Of a DNA stretch of 64,000 nucleotides, positions 46,001 through 58,892 are shown one piece after another. A model generated the notes under the pieces. The model did no database searches and was not told the origin of the DNA. It saw only the letters and a list, made by a program, of their open reading frames with translations. Numbering within the stretch: the first letter of the stretch is position 1; the number at the start of each line of letters is the position of its first letter. This stretch comes from Peromyscus leucopus (taxonomy: Eukaryota; Chordata; Mammalia; Rodentia; Cricetidae). The translations under genes were made by a program, and so were the position numbers. The DNA lies in contig NC_051075.1 in NCBI RefSeq assembly GCF_004664715.2, positions 27,701,832 through 27,765,831 on the forward strand. The letters are read 5' to 3'.

Positions 46001-47179
46001 CAAGATTAGAAAAATCATATAATGAAAAGTATATGTATAAATTACCACTTTGTGTTAGGTTCATTAAAAAAGGGAAGGGAAGCTGGTGAAATCAATCTTA
46101 GTGCTGTTTGTTTGACTCGACACACCACAGCATTGCTAATTCTATGTAATCAATGATAAAATTTGAGATGTTTTACTTATTTTGATTCTGTTTTATGAAT
46201 ATTGTGTGTTCTCTATACTTACAACTCCTATCAGGTTTGACTCACCATAATTTGAATGCTCAAGAGACACAAGTGAGAAAAGTTTCCCATACGGGAGAGT
46301 GTATACTGAAACTTTTGAAAATGATGCACCAACTATTCCCTTCTTTGGTGCCTCAAATGATTGTTCATTTACTGTCTCTGTTCTCTTATTGTTTGTCTGG
46401 TCCTATTCAATTAAGGTCTTGGAACCTTAGGTTTTGAGCTTATGTTTCCTTCTGGTTGGAATATAACTCATCTACTATAGCAGATTATACGTGCTTCAAT
46501 TTTTCAGACAGTGAGTTCCAGAAAGCAGAGGCTAAGAATAACTACTCTCCTTCAAGGAAGCCACCTCCAGGGAACAAGCAGTGAGAGGTAAAGGAGGAAC
46601 AGGGAAGGAAAGAAAAGCAAACCCATTAAGGAAAGTCTCTGCTCAAGATGACTGATAGCTTAGTTTTGTTATGTGGCTCTTGGAAAAGTGAACTGCTTTC
46701 AGAGCAGTTCCTAGGTGGAGGAAAAAGGAAGTTTGTCATCAGTACCTCCTTTTTAATTGGTTAGAGGTTCATCTCCCTGTTTTAGATATCTCACATCCAA
46801 TATGGTCACTGAGGGGGAAGCTAGGAAGACCATAGTGTTGGAGGGGAGCTGAGTAAGATGCTAGGCAGAGAATGGCAGCCAGAGGTTACAGCTGCATGGG
46901 AAATATTTAGTCTGCTAAGATCTGGTGGCCTTCAGAGCACCTGTAGCGAGATATGAGCGAGGATGAGAGCATCTGAAACAGAATGAGAGGCCTGACATGC
47001 TGGGTGACTTTTGTGTATCTCTCAGTGGTAACTGTTACTTTCTCCATGAACCTGTCATGGATCCTAAAACAGAATCAGAACCTTCCAGTGTGTGCTCTTG
47101 CACTTTCCTACACCGTCCTGGAATAAAATATGCTACCTCTTGCCCTGACTTGCCGTGGGGGTTTGTCTTCCACATTAAA
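46001..47179. other. Unassigned sequence
   Basis: No supported gene or repeat; purine-rich around 46560-46620. Confidence 0.45.
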
Positions 47180-47305
47180 TTGTGAACTCTGTGCGGGCAG
47201 ATTCATGATTGCTTTTCCCCACCAGGCCCCCACCTTTGCCTTCCAATCCTCTGCCTTATGTAACACAGGGGCTCCATAAATGCTTATGCCACTAATGGAT
47301 GAAAA
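47180..47305 (+). mobile_element. L2 3' end
   Basis: GTGAACTCTGTGCGGGCAG, TTCATGATTGCTTTTCCCC and GGGGCTCCATAAATGCTTATGCCAC...GATG match the L2 3' end ('gtgaactccttgagggcag ... ctcaataaatgtttgttgaatg'). Confidence 0.65.
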
Positions 47306-48326
47306 TTGGAGTTAGCGAAACAAAATCTTGTATTTTTTTCTGAGCAAGTTTCTGTAGCAGAGGTACTTTTAGAACATAAACTGATTACTAAAGGTTAGCT
47401 TGCCTTATTAAGCTTTTCACAGGCTGCCAGGCTGAAACCTGGAATAATGACATGGGGTGGAATGCACTTTCTGACCAATGAGGCCCATTGTTCTCTTAGG
47501 TTCATTTGTCTGCAAATTAGATTTGTCAGGTTAGAAGTTCAAATAAAGCCTTCCCTCTTCCCTCCCATTGCTCTTTGATACATTCTAATGAGAGCCATAG
47601 CTCCCGAGTCATTGCATCAGCACTCACATCTAATGTGAAAGAAATTGAAAGCTAAAAGGGAACCTTGGGGCTCAAGAACAGCAGGTCTGCCAGGCAAGAC
47701 ACCGATCCCTTTTCTTAGATGCACTATCCAATGAGAAAATGTTCTGACTGCTGCATGCTTCCAGGTGAGGAAAGCAGTGTAAAGGAGATGTCCTAAAGGT
47801 AGGCAGTGTCCGTTTTTATTCCGAACTCTTTCTGTGCCATCTTTAGTCAACTTATGTCATAGAGAAGTGACACTGTCTGCTAATTGTATTCCTACCCAGG
47901 GACCTCACTGTTGAGTGATGTCCTTGATGCAGCTCAAACATTCTAGCTAATTCCAATCCCATTAAATATTCACCATCTTTCTCAGAGCTAAGCTAATGGA
48001 AGAAACACAACATAGCTCCCTTATCAAGGATTCATTCAAATAGATTTTTTTTTTTTACAACAGAGAAACAACTGGAAACTGAGTATATAACACCAAGACC
48101 CCCAAAATGGGTATAGAAATGATTCAAACCTAAAGTTACATGGAATGACTCATATTATCCTGGAGAGGACTGATGTATGAAGAAGCCATTTGTTTAAATT
48201 TATGTCCTTAGTTTGCTCAGTAGGGTATTGAAGTGCAGTTTTATATTAGGGATTTTAAAGAATAGATCAAAACAATAAAATTCATTTTTAGACCAAAAAT
48301 AATAAAAGTGAAGGGATTACTGGATG
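47306..48326. other. Unassigned sequence
   Basis: No gene or repeat recognised. Confidence 0.45.
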
Positions 48327-48600
48327 AGTTCATTTCATGTTGTTATAACAAAATAATTGAGGTTGGATACTTTATAAGTAGAGTTCATTTGACTCATAAG
48401 TCTGGTGGCAATGAAGTTTAAACAGCACGATACTGGTATCCTAGGGAGAGTCCCTCTGGCTGTGTCATAGCATAGCTGAGAAATAGAAATGGTCATGTGT
48501 AGAAGAGAGTCAATATGTAGACTGACCTTGCCTTATAACAATTTGTTCTCCTTTGAGAACTAATACACTCCTGTGAGTTTACCATCTTAGGCTGTAATTT
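48327..48600 (-). mobile_element. Old MaLR-type LTR fragment
   Basis: GTTGTTATAACAAAATAATTGAGG, ATACTTTATAAGTAGAGTTC, TTTGACTCATAAGTCTGG and ACAGCACGATACTGGTATCC mirror the reverse of a MaLR-like LTR end ('...tgttataacaaaatacctgagactgggtaatttataa'). Confidence 0.55.
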
Positions 48601-48654
48601 TAACTGTGTAGTGGTTATAGTGGTGGGTTTATTGTAAGAATATAGGTACACACT

Positions 48655-49010
48655 GACTATTTTTTAATTTTAATATTTCACATATATAAATTCCACCTAC
48701 TGACCCCTCTCACCTCCCACCTCTCCACCACACCTATCCATCCTCCTCTTCCTCACAAATTTCCCTCCTTGATATCATTCATGTCTTTTTGTTTTGTTCT
48801 ATGACCTACCAAGTTTCACCAGGGGCATTTATTTGATCATGGGCTTATAGCAATCTGTTGGAGCCTGGTAGACTCAGCAGGAGGGACACAACTAAAGACA
48901 GCAATCCCCACCCTTCACTGCTCCCAGATTCTATTAATAGTTAATAAAATCTGACTGATTGCTGACAGTGTTGGTCTTGTTTGAGCCCAGGGCAGCAATG
49001 ATTATAGCAA
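48655..49010 (-). mobile_element. Old L1 3' UTR relic
   Basis: A T/A-rich start, a pyrimidine block (CCTCTCACCTCCCACCTCTCC...), TGACCTACCAAGTTTCACCAGG and GACTGATTGCTGACAGTGTTGG resemble the reverse of an old rodent L1 3' UTR. Weak in places. Confidence 0.5.
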
Positions 49011-49184
49011 TTGTATAATGACTTTTTTGTTTTTAATCCCATTTAACACGTGGTTGTTGTTAGGTAATGAAGTTTAATGTTGATGATCATCATCGGTGAT
49101 TATTATTTCATAGAGGAAGAGAGTAGCAAGCAATATATTCTGTCCTCTATGACCCCATGTACCACCTTTTATTATGTAGTTCTC

Positions 49185-49375
49185 TTTCCTTTGCTTTGAG
49201 CAAGTTGCAGGCACAGTGCTGTGTGCTATATCTACCTGACTACTTGCTGTCCTTACATCATCCTTCTGAGGGGACTGGACACAGACTTCTTTGTGCTTGA
49301 GAGAACTGTGGCTCAGAGAGATGTGGAGACTCCCCAAGGTTACAGAATAAATTAATAGCAAAACCTAATTTTCCT
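49185..49375 (+). mobile_element. MIR SINE relic
   Basis: GCACAGTGCTGTGTGCTATATC, CTTACATCATCCTTCTGAGG, GAGAACTGTGGCTCAGAGAG and CCCCAAGGTTACAGAATAAATTAATAGC reproduce the MIR core order. Confidence 0.75.
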
Positions 49376-50117
49376 GCTGAGAATTACTGCTATAAAACTC
49401 TCATACTTTCATTTTATTCATTTTTGTTTTAGATTTAGCTGTGGGTAAGAATCACATGGGGAACTTGTTTCAAGTGTGTAGTAGGTCTTTCTTTCTGGAG
49501 AGAGTCAAAGTATGAGCACTGCATGTACTTTCAAAAAGTTTCTCTAGTAGTTTTTAAAATGGTCCCAGAAAACCATGCTAGAATATGAGATACAGAAGAG
49601 CTGGGTTTAGTTGTTGGCTTGTTTGTTACATCAATTCACTAAACATATTAAGAATCTTCTAAGCAGTGGGCATATCTTTTTTGTATTTAAATGATCCTTT
49701 CTTGGTTTTGGGGGATCTTTAATTTCTAATTGAAAGAAAATATTATTTTAGGCCATTCAAACCCTGTCAGGATCTGGAATACTACTACTAATAATACTAA
49801 TAATCCATTGCAGCATTCGTTTTACATGGCTTTTTATACTGTATCTTGAAGATTGTTTTTAAGATGAATACAGCTAAAAGCAGTGTTGAACTCCACCTTA
49901 TGATTAGGGTACTGATGACTTCTGTCCATTTTCTCCTAAACTAGAATAATTTTTGCATTCTGAATCAGATGAATCAACAACACCAACAAGGTCTGACTCA
50001 GAGAACGGTGTTTTGTAGCCCTGGATTTCCCTTCTTGTGTTGTCTCAATCGGTGAACTTCCCTTTTCTGTGTTACAGCTGCCTGTGTGTGGCATTCCATA
50101 GTCTCTCTCTATATGTG

Positions 50118-50149
50118 ATATAATTAGCAATAATTTAAGCATCCATCTT
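50118..50149 (-). repeat. Left arm of a 32-bp inverted repeat
   Basis: ATATAATTAGCAATAATTTAAGC...CATCTT matches the complement of 51330-51361 at 29 of 32 positions. Confidence 0.75.
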
Positions 50150-51329
50150 ATGTGTTACATTCCATAGTCTCTCTCTATATATATATATCTCCTGTGTACT
50201 CCTGTTATAAGATAACATGATAGGGCATGCCCTCTCAAGGCCCCATGCCTTCTTCCTGTTCTCTGGGTTCTGTAGTAAACACACTCTGTCCTGAGGTGGG
50301 GTCTAAAAGCCCAACAGGTATGGCATCTGTCACTGAAGTAAAGTCCGACATTTTTGAGAAGTGTGTTTTTCCAATTGCAAGAAAATATAAATGGTGCTAA
50401 ATAGATTTAAAACAACTTATTATTTCAGAAAACTTGGTGTTTATTCCAAGAGGGGCACTATATTGTCCTAAATTTGACTTTATATTTCCTTATCCAGAGA
50501 GCTGTCATTAAGATTCATTGGCCCCTGAATCAATTTATACATTTATTTGCCTTGCATTTCCCCACTGTATCTTCTAGAATGGCCTGCATACCAAAGACAT
50601 GCACATATTTTATTGGCCCACTGAGTTACCCTTTAGAGTGTGACAGAGGTTGACAGATGTTTTGCCAGCCATCTAGGGATTGCATACCACTGGTAGAAAT
50701 TATTAACTTGCAGGAATCAATAGCTGGAGTGTGCCATGGGCACTTACTTCAAGTACAGGCTTTATAGAAAGGGATTTCATGACTTGACTTCACATGGAGG
50801 GACAATTTGCTTTTCATTACTTTGTTTTATAAACGTGAGCTTTATAGGTTTTATTGCCATTTTTTATTACTCCAACACACAATTTATGTACTACTAACTG
50901 AAAATTAGCTACATGCCTGGTCACTTGGTGCTCCCAATGCACAACAAATTTGAGATAAACTGGCATGGTCTTTTGATTTCTATAAATTTTTTAGTTTGAA
51001 AAATGAGAGTAATATTGAAAAAAAAAAGGTAGATAAATGCTCTGTCATTTTCTTAAGGGATAAGAAGATTCCTATACACTATACACCAGGAAAATTAGTG
51101 ACTGTGGATTGTATTTTTAGTTGATGAGTAAAGAAAAGGTTTGTGAGCAGCTAGTAACAGAAGCAGTAATTACAAGAGGCTGGTGCCTGCTAACTAAGAG
51201 AAAACATAATTAGAGCAACCTAATTTCTTTTTCCTGATGGGATTGCTATCTCAGTAAGTTAGAGGGATGCCCAAAGTAGTGTGTTTGGGAAACCAGGCAA
51301 TGACCATGTTTTCCAAGACACGTTTGATT

Positions 51330-51361
51330 AAGATGTATGCTTAAATTATTGTTAATCATAT
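51330..51361 (+). repeat. Right arm of a 32-bp inverted repeat
   Basis: AAGATGTATGCTTAAATTATTG... is the inverted partner of 50118-50149. The spacing between arms is about 1.18 kb. Confidence 0.75.
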
Positions 51362-51489
51362 TGATGAATAATTTAATGATGATAATCAGAGATTATAGTT
51401 ATTGTTTGTGTGTAAGTGTGGGTTTTATGTGCATGTGGTATGTGTGCACATGTGTGTGTTTGTTTACATGCAGAGGTCTGAGATCTGCT

Positions 51490-51755
51490 TTAGGTTTCTT
51501 TACTCTCTCCTTTTATTTTTTGAGACGGGGTTTCTCACTGGACTTGAAACTTACTGTTTGGCTAGGCTGCCTTGCCAACAAACTCAGAGATCTGTCCATC
51601 TTCACTGCCTCCTATAGCTGAAGTTACAGGCATATGCCACCATGTCCTAATTTTTAAGGGGTTCTGGGAACTTGAACTCAGATCCCCCTATTTTATTTGT
51701 GTGGCAGGCACTTTACCAATTGAGCTACCACTTCCCCACCTCTCAAAGATTGTTA
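51490..51755 (-). mobile_element. B4 SINE
   Basis: Complement of a B4: TTTTTTGAGACGGGGTTTCTCACTGG, GCTAGGCTGCCTTGCCAAC, GAAGTTACAGGCATATGCCACC, GGGTTC-like GGTTCTGGGAACTTGAACTCAG, GGCACTTTACCAATTGAGC and CACTTCCCC. Confidence 0.85.
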
Positions 51756-51821
51756 ATTACTATATCTGCATCATCAGGAAGTTTCCACAAAGATGTATCT
51801 TAGCACTCAGTCCTTGACTTC

Positions 51822-51979
<158 letters not shown>

Positions 51980-52039
51980 CTGAAGCAACATGGTAACATG
52001 GTTTTGGAAGCTGTAGTGATTAAGATGACTATCCGGGCT

Positions 52040-52240
52040 CAAATTTTGCTTTGATCATGTCACTAGTACATGAGCAAGTTACAGGAGCTCTTTCCTCAGT
52101 TTCCTCTTTTTTAAAATGACTATCTTAACAGTATCTACCTAATGGAGTTAATGCAGTTAATAAAACAAATCATATAAAGAAGCTGGCAATGCACTCATTA
52201 CAATAAATGTTTTAAACTATCAGCTACTATGTTGTAGATG
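52040..52240 (-). mobile_element. MIR SINE relic
   Basis: Reverse of a MIR: GATCATGTCACTAGTACATGAGC, TTTCCTCAGTTTCCTCTTTTTTAAAATGAC, CAGTATCTACCTAATGGAG, GAAGCTGGCAATGCACTC and CAATAAATGTTTTAAACTATC. Confidence 0.8.
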
Positions 52241-52374
52241 TAGAATTTGAATCACCGAACATACAATAAATTAAAAGAAATAGATATTACAGGATTGTCT
52301 TGCTAGCCCCCATTGCCAGTACCTGTGGTTTTCTAAAGATAGGAAAATATCTGATAAAGTAAATATTGAAGCCC

Positions 52375-52904
<530 letters not shown>

Positions 52905-52985
52905 ATTAGAGAGGTTTCCTCTAGCAGCTGACAGGAGCAGATGCAGAGACCCACAATCAAACATTAGGCTGTGCTCGGGGACCCG
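52905..52985 (+). mobile_element. Short L1 3' UTR fragment
   Basis: AGCAGCTGACAGGAGCAGATGC, AGAGACCCACAATCAAACATTAGG and GTGCTCGGGGACC match the start of the muroid L1 3' UTR, also seen at 19862 and 56535. Confidence 0.65.
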
Positions 52986-53589
52986 CTAGAGCGGGTTCTT
53001 GACCAGATGACTTCCCATCCCTCCTCCTTTTCTGCAATTACATTTTATTGACTCTTCATAGTAGAGGTTCAAGGTGAGGCAGTCCATCTTAAGTTAAGAA
53101 AAACATGATGAGTTTTGTGGAGGTAATGAGTTTTTTTTTTTTTTTTTTTTTTTTACCACGTTCAAGTTTAGACTGAATGGCTATTTTAATACTAAAACAA
53201 GAGATCCAAGGTTAAGTTGGGTTGGTACATCAAATTACCTGTTACTCACAACATGATCATTTCATTCAAAATAGAACTGATCAAGTATCTTTTATTGTCT
53301 AGTTTAATACCTAGACATTCTTCTACCTTATTTGGAGGATGGATTGAAGGTATTGAACAATAGAATTCATACTTTAATCTAAATATAATTTTAGATGGGC
53401 ATTACCTGGGGCAGTTTGCTTAATAAATTCATATTTTTCCCAATTTAAAAAGTACATATATTTAGTCTGTTGGTTATTAAAAGAGCAAGACTATTCTTTA
53501 ATGAGTGTGACCCCAGATTTTAAGCTCTTAGTGTGAATTTTGCAAATCTTTCTTACATTTTTTTTACCCACCAAGAAGTCTAATAACCA
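52986..53589. other. Unassigned sequence
   Basis: No gene recognised. A 24-base T-run lies at 53131-53154. Confidence 0.45.
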
Positions 53590-53630
53590 TTGTGTTAATG
53601 GTATAATACTTTATATTAATTCAACACATT

Positions 53631-53674
<44 letters not shown>

Positions 53675-53830
53675 CATGTATTATATTATCTAGAAGTTCT
53701 CCCAGATGGCCACTTAGGTAGATAATGGAACAGATTCTGTGAGGTTAATGATTGTCTGAAGTTTTATAGCTAGCAAGGGACAGAGGAAGACCAAAGTGCG
53801 TTTCACCCTATCTTAAATTCCTTTTCTTTC
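53590..53830 (+). mobile_element. MIR SINE relic containing a (TA)n expansion
   Basis: GGTATAATACTTTATATTAATTC on the left and CCACTTAGGTAGATAATGG, GATTCTGTGAGGTTAATGATTGTC and TTATAGCTAGCAAGGGACAGAGG on the right are MIR landmarks in order, with (TA)n at 53634-53671 between them. Confidence 0.6.
53634..53671. repeat. (TA)n microsatellite
   Basis: About 19 pure TA units, inside the MIR relic. Confidence 0.97.
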
Positions 53831-54569
53831 TTTGGATTAATGGTTTTAGATGTCAGCAATTTTATCAGTGAGAAGCTACTTTTCCCTTTGGTTGGAGAAA
53901 ATTGCATTCTCTTTTTGCAGTCTTTTAGCCTTATTGTGAAGTGTATTTCTTGAACAATGCCAGCTTTGAAATGTCATTTACTTCAGATCCTGAAATTATA
54001 ACCTATTAGAAGCAGTGTGATGATGTCTGCCTGTACAGTGGATGCCACTGCTTGGGCTCTGAGGTGTGAGCTGAGTTTACCCAGGTTGGTTACAGATGGA
54101 GGCTGGCCAGTAAGGTGTAGGATTCAGCTCTGTAAGGGTAAAGTTTTGATAGTCTGTATCTAAGGACATTTCAGAAAGGCTCAGGATGGTTGGCTTCAGA
54201 TGTTACTGATGAGCATGGGCACTGTAAGGAAGTGCTGAGTATGGAACACTAGATGATAGCTAGGAAGTCTAAGTCATGGAGACAATAATTCAGAAGTAGA
54301 TTCTATGTCAGGGACATTGTGAGTGGGAGTGAAGCAACATAATTAGGATAGGAATCCATGCTTTCTGGGGAATTGTTTTCAATGTATATGAATTTTCTAA
54401 GTTGCTTGGCCTATCAGAAAGTGATGTTCTTATCATAGGTGAGTTTGAGACTCTCTAAACCAGATACTAACTCATTGTCTTGGGCTGACTTTTTGGGCAT
54501 TGCTTCCACATAGATATGTAACGTTTGTTTTATACTACTGGTAAAATTGTACGTAATTTTTTTTTGAAG
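53831..54569. other. Unassigned sequence
   Basis: No gene or repeat recognised. Confidence 0.45.
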
Positions 54570-54931
54570 AAAGAAATTGGAGAAGATATCATAAGATGGA
54601 AAGATCTTCCATGCTCATGGATCACTAGGATTAACAGTAAAAATGGTCATCTTGCCAAAAGCAATCTATAGATTCAATGCAATACCCATCAAAATTCCAA
54701 CACAATTCTTAACCGACCTTGAAAGAACAATACTCAACTTCATATGGAGAAACAAGAAACCCAGGGTAACTAAAAAAATCCTGTACAATAAAAAAACTGC
54801 CAGAGGTATCACCATCCCTAATCTCAAGCTCTACTACAGAGCTATAGTAATAAATACAGCATGGTATTGGCACAAAGACAGGTGGGTCAATGGAATCAAG
54901 TCAAAGATTCAGACATAAATCAGTACCTATG

Positions 54932-55109
54932 GGCACTTGATTTTTTTTTTTTTGGTTTTTCAAGACAGGGTTTTTCTGTGTAGCTTTGTGCCTTTCCTGG
55001 AACTCACTTTGTAGCCCCGGCTGGCCTTGAACTCACAGAGATCCACCTGGCTCTGCCTCCCGAATGCTGGGATTAAAGGCGTGCACCCAGCTTAAGGCAC
55101 TTGATTTTT
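54932..55109 (-). mobile_element. B1 SINE in the L1, 14-bp target-site duplications
   Basis: B1 complement at 54946-55095 (TTCAAGACAGGGTTTTTCTG, GCCCCGGCTGGCCTTGAACTC, AATGCTGGGATTAAAGGCGTG) is flanked by GGCACTTGATTTTT at 54932-54945 and 55096-55109. Joining across one duplication restores the L1 reading order, so the B1 is younger than the L1. The B1 head is slightly shortened at the CACCCAGC end. Confidence 0.97.
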
Positions 55110-57035
55110 GACAAAGAAGCCAGAAGTATACAATGGAGAAAAGAAAGCATCTTCAACAAATCGTGCTGGCATAACTGGATGTCAGCCTTTAGAAGAATGC
55201 AAAAAGAATCATATCTATTGCCCCGCACAAAACTTAAGTCCAAGTGAATCAAAGACCTCAACATAAATCCAGTGACACTGAAATGATAGAAGAGAAAGTA
55301 GGAAATAGCCTTGAATGCATTGGCACAGGAGACAACTTCCTGAATATAACACCAGTAGCACAGATACTGAGATTTGCCATTAATAAATGAGACTTCATGA
55401 AACTAAAAAGCTTCTGTGAGTCAAAGGACACTGTCAATAGGACAAAACAGCAGCCTACAGAATGGGAAAGAGATCTTCACCAACTCCACAACTGACAGAG
55501 GACTGATCTCCAAAATCTATAAAGAACTCAAGAAACTAGATATCAAAAAACCAAATAATCTAATTAAAAAAATGAGGTACAGACCTAAACGGAGAATTCT
55601 CAACAGAAAAATCTCAAATGGCAGAGAAACACTTGAATATCCTTAGCCATCAGGGAAATGCAAATAAAAACGACTCTGAGATTCCATCTTATACCTGTCA
55701 GAATGGCTAAGATGAAAAACAAAATTGACAGCTAATGCCGGAGAGGATGTGGATCAAGGGGAACACCCCTCCACTGCTGGTGGGAGTGCAAACTTGTACA
55801 GTCACTTTGGAAATCAATATGGTGGTTTCTCAGAAAATTGGGAATCAATCCACCTCAAGACCCAGCTTTACCACTCTTGAGCCTATACTAAAAGAATGCT
55901 CAATCATACCACAAGGACATTTCTTCATAGCAACTTTATTTATAATAGCCAGAACCTGGAAACAACCTAAATGCCCCTCAATCCAATAATGAAAAAAGAA
56001 AAGGCAGTACATTTATACAATGAAGTATTAAAAACAATAACTTCAGGGAATTTTAAGGCAAATGGATGGAACTAGAAAAAAAAATCACCCTCAGTGAGGT
56101 AACCCAGCCCCAGAAAGACAAATATCATATGAACTCACTCATAAGTGAATATTAACTATAAAGTAAAGTATAAATGTGCCACAGTCCACAGATACAGACA
56201 GGCTAGGTAATCAGTATGGCTCAAGGGGGGACACGTGGATCTCCCTAGGAAAAGGAAATAGAAGAGATTTCCCAGGTGGATTGCGGGTGGGTGGGGACGG
56301 GAACTCTGAGACCAGGTTGGGGAGTGGGTGGAGGAGGAGAGTCCTGAAATATGACTGAAAAGAGGAGGCTTTTTTTGGGTCAGGTAGAAACCTGATGCAA
56401 GAGAAACTCCCATAAATCTGCAAGAATGGCCCCAGCTAAGTCTTCTAGCAAAAGTGAATATGTGGCCTAAACTGGCCATCTCCTCTGATCAGATTGATGA
56501 TCACCCCAATTGTCATCAGACAACCTTTATCCAGTAACTGATGGAAACAGATGCAGAGCCACAGCTGAACATTAGGCTGAACTTGGGGAATCCTGCTGAA
56601 AAGAGGAAGGAAGAATTGTATAAGCCAGAGGGGTCAAGGACATCACAAGAAAACCCATAGAAGCAACTAACGGGTCTCATAGGAACTCACAGAGTCAGAA
56701 CCAACAACCAGGGAGCTTGCATGGGACTGACCTAAGCCCTCTACATATACGTGACAGTTGTGTATCTTGGTCTATTTGTGGGACACGTAAAACATGGGAG
56801 CAGGGTCTCTAATGCTTTGGCTCTTGGTAGTCTATTCCTAAGTACAAGGGCGGTGCTTAATCTTACTACAACTTGAAATGCCATGCTTTGCGGATACCCA
56901 CGGGAGGCCTGGCCCTTTCTGAAAAGAAACAGAGGTGGAGTAGGGAGTGGACTGGGGCAGTGTGGAGGGGAAGGTGGGAAATGAGAGGAGAGGAGGGAGG
57001 GGAAACTGTGGTACAGATGTAAGATAGATAAATAA

Positions 57036-57039
<4 letters not shown>

Positions 57040-57067
<28 letters not shown>
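57040..57067. repeat. (GATA)n microsatellite at the L1 tail
   Basis: About seven GATA units grown from the A-rich L1 tail. Confidence 0.95.
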
Positions 57068-57068
<1 letters not shown>

Positions 57069-58464
57069 TGTACTTGATTAAACAGATTAATTCTCAAGCA
57101 TAGCACTACTGGAATGGTCTTGGAAGCACAGATAATTTATCCAATGATATCCATTTAAGAACAAAGATAATTTATTAAATCCATAAAAATGATTAATATC
57201 AAGTCAAAAAGAAGCAGTGAAAGTCAGTGAATTCTCAGAGGTCACTAAAACCCAGACATTATTGGAAAGTTAATTTTAGCTTAAAAAAACACAGTGAGGC
57301 TAAGAAACATAAAGGCAAAAAAGGGTTCTGAGTGTATACAACTTGAAAGTCCACAACAAAACATCCATAGTTCAAATTAATAATCAAATCTAGTTCTCTT
57401 TATCAGTTCATTGGGTCCTATGCAATTAATTTTTATTTAGGTCACCTCTCTGCTTTCAGAAACTCATCAGCTTCTTGATTAAAGAATTCCTGGAAACTCT
57501 GGGTGTCTCCTGGTATGATCTGAAAATTGTCCAAGTGGAGTCAGGCTGTAAGCTTGGTAATGAAGTCAGTTCTTTGAATAATAAGAATTGGCAGAAAATT
57601 TTCCATGAAGTCCCAAGAGTGCCCTTTTTCTTGAAGACACAAAAATCTATTTTGTAGCAAAACCTTTAGGCAAGTATGAGTGAAAATAGTACTTACCTAT
57701 AGAAAAAATGACAGAATGATGATGTTTAACTTATTATAATTTCAAATGATAACATAAAATGGTAAAATTCTCTGTTGGGTATAATGAATAATATGTCATA
57801 TTGCATGTTAGATAGTGAAGAAATTAGTAAATATCAATGGCCTACTGACAATAAGTATTTTGAAATATTTATGCCAGTGGAAGGTACTTATATGTAATTA
57901 ACCTAGACTAAACTTCTTTTCTGATTTGATAGTTTTCTTGATAGTTTTAATAACAAGTGAAGTTATGTAAGAAATGAGGACATACCAAATGTTTAATTAT
58001 TTCTACTTTTTGTAAGATGAAAGATCAAACATTCATGCTTCTCCAGGGGCCTCATAGAAAATCTCAGAGGTTGTTTTAAGTAAAGGATAATTCTGGAATT
58101 TTTAATCCAAGTGTTTTTTTTTTAAATTCTAAAATTTAGATTTGATCCCTGGAAAGTTACATCAAAAATTATTTAAAGTTGCTTGTTTGATCAAGAGAGA
58201 ATCATGAATGCCCAAGAGATGATAGTTACCTAATTAGCCAAAGCGACTTAATTTTTTTTTAAAAAAAAAAGAAACCTGCAAGACTATGCAAAACCTTAAT
58301 GAAACTTAGGCATAAAGAACTTTGAATTATTTTAAAGATAACAACAAGTTTATGACAAAGATAATACACGCCCAAAAGATGGCCTGGGCTTGCTGGGCAG
58401 GTTACAATGAAAATAGAAACCAGAAGGGTTACTACCCTTGGTTAGAACTCTAACATCAATTTAT
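57069..58464. other. Unassigned AT-rich stretch
   Basis: About 1.4 kb with no recognised gene or repeat. A T8-A10 palindromic run lies at 58253-58270. Confidence 0.5.
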
Positions 58465-58623
58465 CGGTTTTTTGTTTGCTTTGAGACAGGTTGTTATATA
58501 GACTAGTCTTAAACTCCTTCTGTAACTTAGGGTGATCTTGAACTTGCTAACTTCTGTTTCTCTGGTCTCCACTTTCCAATTTCTAAAGTGACATGATTAC
58601 AGGTATGTGTTACCATGCCTACA
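58465..58623 (-). mobile_element. Old B1-type (proto-B1-like) SINE
   Basis: TTGCTTTGAGACAGGTTGTTATATAGAC, AGGGTGATCTTGAACTTGC and GATTACAGGTATGTGTTACC are the complement of a B1-like monomer with the 'gatgaccttgaact' variant seen in old B1/PB1-type copies. Confidence 0.7.
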
Positions 58624-58742
58624 TCTCAATTTTTTATTTGAATAAAAAAACAGATTATCCTGCTTGTGTATTAATGTTTGGTAAGAAAATTTCACACTAT
58701 TCCTATGTCTTTTCATTTATTATATTTGAATAGTTTCATTAA

Positions 58743-58743
<1 letters not shown>

Positions 58744-58800
<57 letters not shown>

Positions 58801-58810
58801 ATGTATGTGT

Positions 58811-58865
<55 letters not shown>

Positions 58866-58892
58866 AGGGAGGGAGGGAGGGAGGGAGGGAGG

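Larger units (their letters stand above)
49376..51489. other. Unassigned stretch with an inverted repeat pair
   Basis: About 2.1 kb with no recognised mobile element. It contains a 23-bp direct repeat (50092-50114/50158-50180) and a 32-bp inverted pair (50118-50149/51330-51361), described in the findings. Confidence 0.5.
54570..57068 (+). mobile_element. 5'-truncated L1: ORF2 C-terminal part and 3' UTR, with a B1 inside
   Basis: ORF2 peptide motifs are plain at 54643-54918 ([50 protein letters not shown]). After the B1 the frame continues broken through TGCTGGCATAACTGGATGTC, GGGAAAGAGATCTTCACC, ATCCTTAGCCATCAGGG, CTGGTGGGAGTGCAAAC and GAACTAGAAAAAAAAATC. The 3' UTR runs to a G/A-rich block at 56930-57005 and a tail that became (GATA)n at 57040-57067. 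No complete ORF2. Confidence 0.95.

Noticed and set aside
49936..51621. Two frames at 49936 (minus) and 51337 (plus) starting with the same seven residues, MLKLLLI
   Set aside because: The shared start comes from the 32-bp inverted repeat, not from related proteins. The DNA repeat itself is reported as a finding.
56156..56479. 107-codon minus-strand frame
   Set aside because: Antisense to an L1 3' UTR.
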